From CAZWDL01 sp964632995 (GTDB lineage Bacteria; Bacteroidota; Bacteroidia; Chitinophagales; Saprospiraceae), in assembly GCA_964632995.1 (NCBI GenBank), contig CAZWDL010000055.1:1-46215 (forward strand): a stretch of DNA of 46,215 nucleotides. Direction: 5' to 3'. Every line of letters begins with the position of its first letter. The first letter of the stretch is position 1. Under the pieces are notes generated by a model. It saw nothing but the letters and a program-made list of their open reading frames with translations. It had not been told where the DNA came from and ran no database searches. This document shows, one piece after another, positions 43,558-46,215 of the stretch. The translations under genes were made by a program, and so were the position numbers.

Positions 43558-44535
43558 ATGATGCCAAGGCAGTTAGAAAATAGTAAAAAAAATCAAAATG
43601 CTCTTTCCCCAAAAAAGAACCATATAACCTTTATCCATCAGCATTCTGAAAACTTCCTTTCCCAAAATACCTCCAGTCCCTTCATCCAGCGAACCGAAAA
43701 AGGCAAAAAAAAGAAAGCGGAATCAACAGACAGAACGGACGTAGCCCTCATCATCGGCCGTCCTTCTGGAGATTTACCGAAAAGGGAAACTAAACAGGAC
43801 AAAGAAGATATGCAGGCGTGGCGGGCGACCGCTCACGCCTTGGCCCCGTACGTCTTCGAAGCCTGGACGATCGATGAAGCATTGAGGAAAGTCAGAAAAT
43901 TAAACCGCCCAATAGAAACACTTTATCTCATCAGTCACGGGCAGCATGGGAATATCGGAGAACTAAACTCGGAAGGAGGGAACATCGATACGGTTCAAGG
44001 TTTGAGCAAACGAATTAAGGAAGCTACCAGCGGTATGGGACCTGATGCTCCCCAAATGGTTGAATTGCTCAATTGCTCACCCGGCGAGGATACCCAAAAG
44101 ATGCTCGAGCTTGGAAAGGCCTTTGGAACTAAACGTATTAGAGGTCCTGAGACAGAAATATTTATCAGTGGATTTGTTCTGAAAGTGAATAATCGGGTGT
44201 TAGGTGAAAAAGAAGTTCAAAGCCTGAAACCTGCTATTCTGCAGAAGTACATTCTTCAAACTCCAGCACTCAAACAATATGACTTTGTCGTAGGAGTGCC
44301 TCATGAAGATGGGCTTTCAGACGAAAATAAGATGCAGGCGCTCATAGAAGTTTGTAAGAAAACTGGAATGATTCCTACCATGGCTTTAGGGGCTCAACCT
44401 GGGGAACATGGAGCAGTTCCCCACTGGAAAGCAAGGGTCGAGCAGGAATTACCTGATGAAGTATCCAGATATGATCCCGATAATATGATGTGGGGTACCG
44501 CTTCAAATCTTAAAGAGGTGGTAGTGAAGCCTTAA
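43558..44535 (+). CDS. Second probable eCIS cargo, clan CD peptidase-like
   Basis: The 325-aa protein has a disordered basic leader (1-60) including SPFIQRTEK, reminiscent of the FFIQRQ motif in the preceding cargo protein. The core then reads LYLISH127GQHGNIGEL and, 46 residues later, VELLNC173SPGED. A His in an S-H-G turn and a Cys at a strand end are the layout of clan CD cysteine peptidases (caspase, CHAT, C80) and of the related DUF4347 fold; I cannot assign a precise family. The C-terminal 100 residues are of unknown type. It starts 10 nt after the first cargo gene. An alternative is a non-enzymatic partner or immunity protein of the deaminase. Confidence 0.55.
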   Translation: MMPRQLENSKKNQNALSPKKNHITFIHQHSENFLSQNTSSPFIQRTEKGKKKKAESTDRTDVALIIGRPSGDLPKRETKQDKEDMQAWRATAHALAPYVFEAWTIDEALRKVRKLNRPIETLYLISHGQHGNIGELNSEGGNIDTVQGLSKRIKEATSGMGPDAPQMVELLNCSPGEDTQKMLELGKAFGTKRIRGPETEIFISGFVLKVNNRVLGEKEVQSLKPAILQKYILQTPALKQYDFVVGVPHEDGLSDENKMQALIEVCKKTGMIPTMALGAQPGEHGAVPHWKARVEQELPDEVSRYDPDNMMWGTASNLKEVVVKP

Positions 44536-44540
44536 AAAAA

Positions 44541-45923
44541 ATGGATAGAATGGTAAATAAGACCCAAAAGATATGGGGGAATTTGAATAAAAGGGAGTCT
44601 AAGTTGTCCTTCATCCCTGAACTCTCGTGGCTTTCTCATATCCTTACCAGTCGACTGAAACACCTCGTTAAGTCAGTAGATGAAATACCTGAGCCTGAGT
44701 TGGAATCCTACCTTCAAGAAGATTGCCCATTTTTCCAAAACCATATTTTCAATAACCAAAATTTAAACCCCGCAGAACAACTTCTCCTCATTACCGCCCT
44801 GGCGCCACACCTATCGCCCAACTTTTTTGACCAGACCATCCACACCATTATACAATCCTCCGGCGAATACCCCCAAATAGGCTTCACCCGCGGCAAAACC
44901 TTTCGCGGCTTTCTCCCGACCGGCGAAACTGCTGTCTTCCTGCTGGCCGGCGATGATTTGGAAAAGCGCTTCGAAGTTGAACAGCTCTTCTCCACCGATC
45001 ACTGGTTTTACCAAAAGCGCGTACTCTGGCTCGAGCCCGTGCCCGAAGGCGAGCCTGTCATGAGCGGCCGCATCATCCTCAATCCCGAACTGGTGGAGTA
45101 TTTCAAGACCGGCAAGGTATCACGTCCGGCGCTGAGCATCGACTTTCCGGCGCAGTATATAGAAACGAAACTGGAATGGGATGACCTCGTCCTGCCGGAA
45201 AGCACCAGGAAGCAGATCGAAGAGCTGCACCGCTGGGTGAAGCACCACCCGAAGTTGATGGGCGACTGGGGCATGTCGCGCAAGCTCAAGCCCGGCTACC
45301 GGGCGCTATTCCACGGTCCGGCCGGCACGGGAAAGACCCTGACCGCCTCCCTGCTCGGCAAATACACCGGCCGCGACGTCTTCCGCATCGACCTCTCGCT
45401 GGTCGTCTCCAAATACATCGGCGAGACGGAGAAAAACCTGTCCAAGCTCTTCGCCAAAGCCGAAAACAAGGACTGGATCCTCTTCTTCGACGAGGCCGAC
45501 GCTCTCTTCGGTAAGCGTACCAATGTGCGCGATGCCCACGATAAATACGCCAACCAGGAGGTGTCCTACCTACTGCAGCGCATCGAAAACTACCCGGGCC
45601 TGACGATCCTGGCCTCTAACTTCAAGAGCAATATCGACGAGGCCTTCACCCGTCGTTTTCAGTCCATCATCCACTTTCCCATGCCGAAGGCGGCGGAGCG
45701 GCTGCGCCTCTGGCAGAAGGCTTTCCCGGAAGCGGTAACATTCGCGCCGGACGTCGATTTCTCATTGCTGGCCCGCCGGCACGAATTATCCGGCTCCCAT
45801 ATTATGAACATTGTACAGTATGCCTGTCTGTGTGCGCTGGAGGAAGAAACGGAGGTCATCAGCTCAGAGATGATCCGGGAGGGAATTGAAAAGGAGTATG
45901 AGAAGGAGGGAAAGGTGTTGTGA
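44541..45923 (+). CDS. AAA+ ATPase (Pvc15-like)
   Basis: The 460-aa protein has an N-terminal adaptor-like part (about 1-215) and one AAA+ module (about 216-450). That module has Walker A HGPAGTGKTLTAS (about residue 257), Walker B WILFFDEADALFG (about 312) and the sensor/arginine-finger region ILASNFKSNIDEAFTRRFQSI. Pvc15-type ATPases are present in nearly all eCIS loci and are thought to help load cargo or assemble the particle; they are not ClpV. The first 75 or so codons are AT-rich like the cargo genes, the rest GC-rich. It lies 5 nt after the second cargo gene, consistent with a loading role. Confidence 0.92.
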   Translation: MDRMVNKTQKIWGNLNKRESKLSFIPELSWLSHILTSRLKHLVKSVDEIPEPELESYLQEDCPFFQNHIFNNQNLNPAEQLLLITALAPHLSPNFFDQTIHTIIQSSGEYPQIGFTRGKTFRGFLPTGETAVFLLAGDDLEKRFEVEQLFSTDHWFYQKRVLWLEPVPEGEPVMSGRIILNPELVEYFKTGKVSRPALSIDFPAQYIETKLEWDDLVLPESTRKQIEELHRWVKHHPKLMGDWGMSRKLKPGYRALFHGPAGTGKTLTASLLGKYTGRDVFRIDLSLVVSKYIGETEKNLSKLFAKAENKDWILFFDEADALFGKRTNVRDAHDKYANQEVSYLLQRIENYPGLTILASNFKSNIDEAFTRRFQSIIHFPMPKAAERLRLWQKAFPEAVTFAPDVDFSLLARRHELSGSHIMNIVQYACLCALEEETEVISSEMIREGIEKEYEKEGKVL

Positions 45924-45990
45924 TTTCCAGCAACTCAATTATGTCAACACCTTAATGGTGCTTCATAATCCATCAAAAGGGTGATTCGCC

Positions 45991-46215
45991 GTGCCTACTG
46001 GTAAGTTGAGAAAGGCGGGGCTCGATGTGACATTTATCATTGCTTTTTTCTCAGAGAAGATCGATTTTATAAAGAATCAATTCATCTTGGGAGACCAGCT
46101 GATCCATCGGGCTGTGTATCAAAATATATTTTCACTTTATAGCGATGAACTGGCACAGCCGCTCTTAGAACAACACTTTAATCTAGAAGCCATCTCAAAA
46201 ATGTTTTTGATGGCG
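45991..46215 (+). CDS. Open reading frame leaving the window (partial, unknown)
   Basis: From a GTG at 45991, just after an in-frame stop at 45982-45984, the frame is open for 75 codons to the window end. The text is protein-like and helical (LDVTFIIAFFSEKIDFIKNQ; LGDQLIHRAVYQNIFSLYSD; ELAQPLLEQHFNLEAISKMF). No ATG fits near the start. It follows the ATPase gene by 67 nt on the same strand, so it may be a further member of the locus. I do not recognise it. A start at a later TTG or a decayed gene cannot be excluded. Confidence 0.4.
   Translation, partial: MPTGKLRKAGLDVTFIIAFFSEKIDFIKNQFILGDQLIHRAVYQNIFSLYSDELAQPLLEQHFNLEAISKMFLMA

Noticed and set aside
43558..44535. Immunity protein for the deaminase toxin
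   Set aside because: Not excluded, but the basic disordered leader with a FIQR motif and the SHG...NC pair look more like cargo than a compact acidic immunity protein.
20963..45923. Prophage or R-type tailocin instead of eCIS
   Set aside because: No holin, endolysin, capsid, portal or terminase gene. DUF4255, DUF5908, DUF4157 and the AAA+ ATPase mark an eCIS.
20963..45923. Type VI secretion system (T6SSiii)
   Set aside because: No TssB/TssC pair, ClpV, or membrane-complex genes; sheaths are of single-polypeptide phage type.
44541..45923. ClpV or FtsH-type ATPase
   Set aside because: There is a single AAA+ module, no second ATPase ring as in ClpV, no membrane segments and no HEXXH peptidase domain.

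Overview
The window looks like a chromosome segment of a marine or activated-sludge type Bacteroidota, most likely a Saprospiria/Lewinella-like organism. The evidence is a type IX secretion C-terminal sorting domain, an OMP_b-brl_3 type TonB receptor, an S46 dipeptidyl peptidase, lipoproteins with Bacteroidota-style signal peptides, weak Shine-Dalgarno sequences, and an injection-system gene set of the Bacteroidota type (DUF4255, DUF5908, CIS tape measure, DUF4157). Taxonomy is inferred from gene content only.

Left part (1-20.3 kb) is ordinary chromosome. On the minus strand lie aspartate kinase, tilS and a T9SS-exported thioredoxin-fold protein. A periplasmic or membrane-anchored amidase converges on mltG, which follows panB. 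Then come a lipoprotein, dnaK behind a sigma54-type promoter with a helically phased TGTCA array, a DPP11-like S46 peptidase, a small lipoprotein, a TonB receptor with an AraC-type gene upstream, an OmpA-family lipoprotein and an unknown gene. Three intergenic regions hold large imperfect palindromes (about 4.0-4.2, 5.9-6.4 and 11.7-12.0 kb) that look like non-coding mobile or REP-like elements.

Right part (20.3-46.2 kb) is an extracellular contractile injection system (eCIS, PVC/AlgoCIS/MAC-like) written entirely on the plus strand. Its left edge carries the last 16 nt of a tRNA, probably Leu, followed by that tRNA's own terminator but with no tRNA body. This is the scar expected when an integrative element enters a tRNA gene, so the eCIS is probably an island. 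The order is: LytTR regulator with a degenerate receiver, small acidic protein, DUF4255 cap/terminator, unknown 361-aa protein, two sheath paralogues, two tube proteins, DUF5908, LysM hub protein, VgrG-like spike, PAAR tip, gp25, J-like baseplate, S74-chaperoned fibre, small protein, second J-like (Pvc12-type) baseplate, tape-measure protein, two probable cargo proteins, AAA+ ATPase, and an open reading frame leaving the window.

The most interesting content is the cargo. A 927-aa protein joins a DUF4157 eCIS core domain (HELTH metallopeptidase motif) to a C-terminal zinc-deaminase-like domain (H849-x-E851, P-C882-x-x-C885). The next gene has a short leader resembling that of the first and an SHG...NC pair suggestive of a clan CD (caspase-like) peptidase. 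Both sit in a sharply AT-rich patch beginning inside the first cargo gene, suggesting that the warheads were swapped by recombination while the GC-richer eCIS chassis was retained. No immunity gene, integrase or phage capsid/lysis gene is visible.
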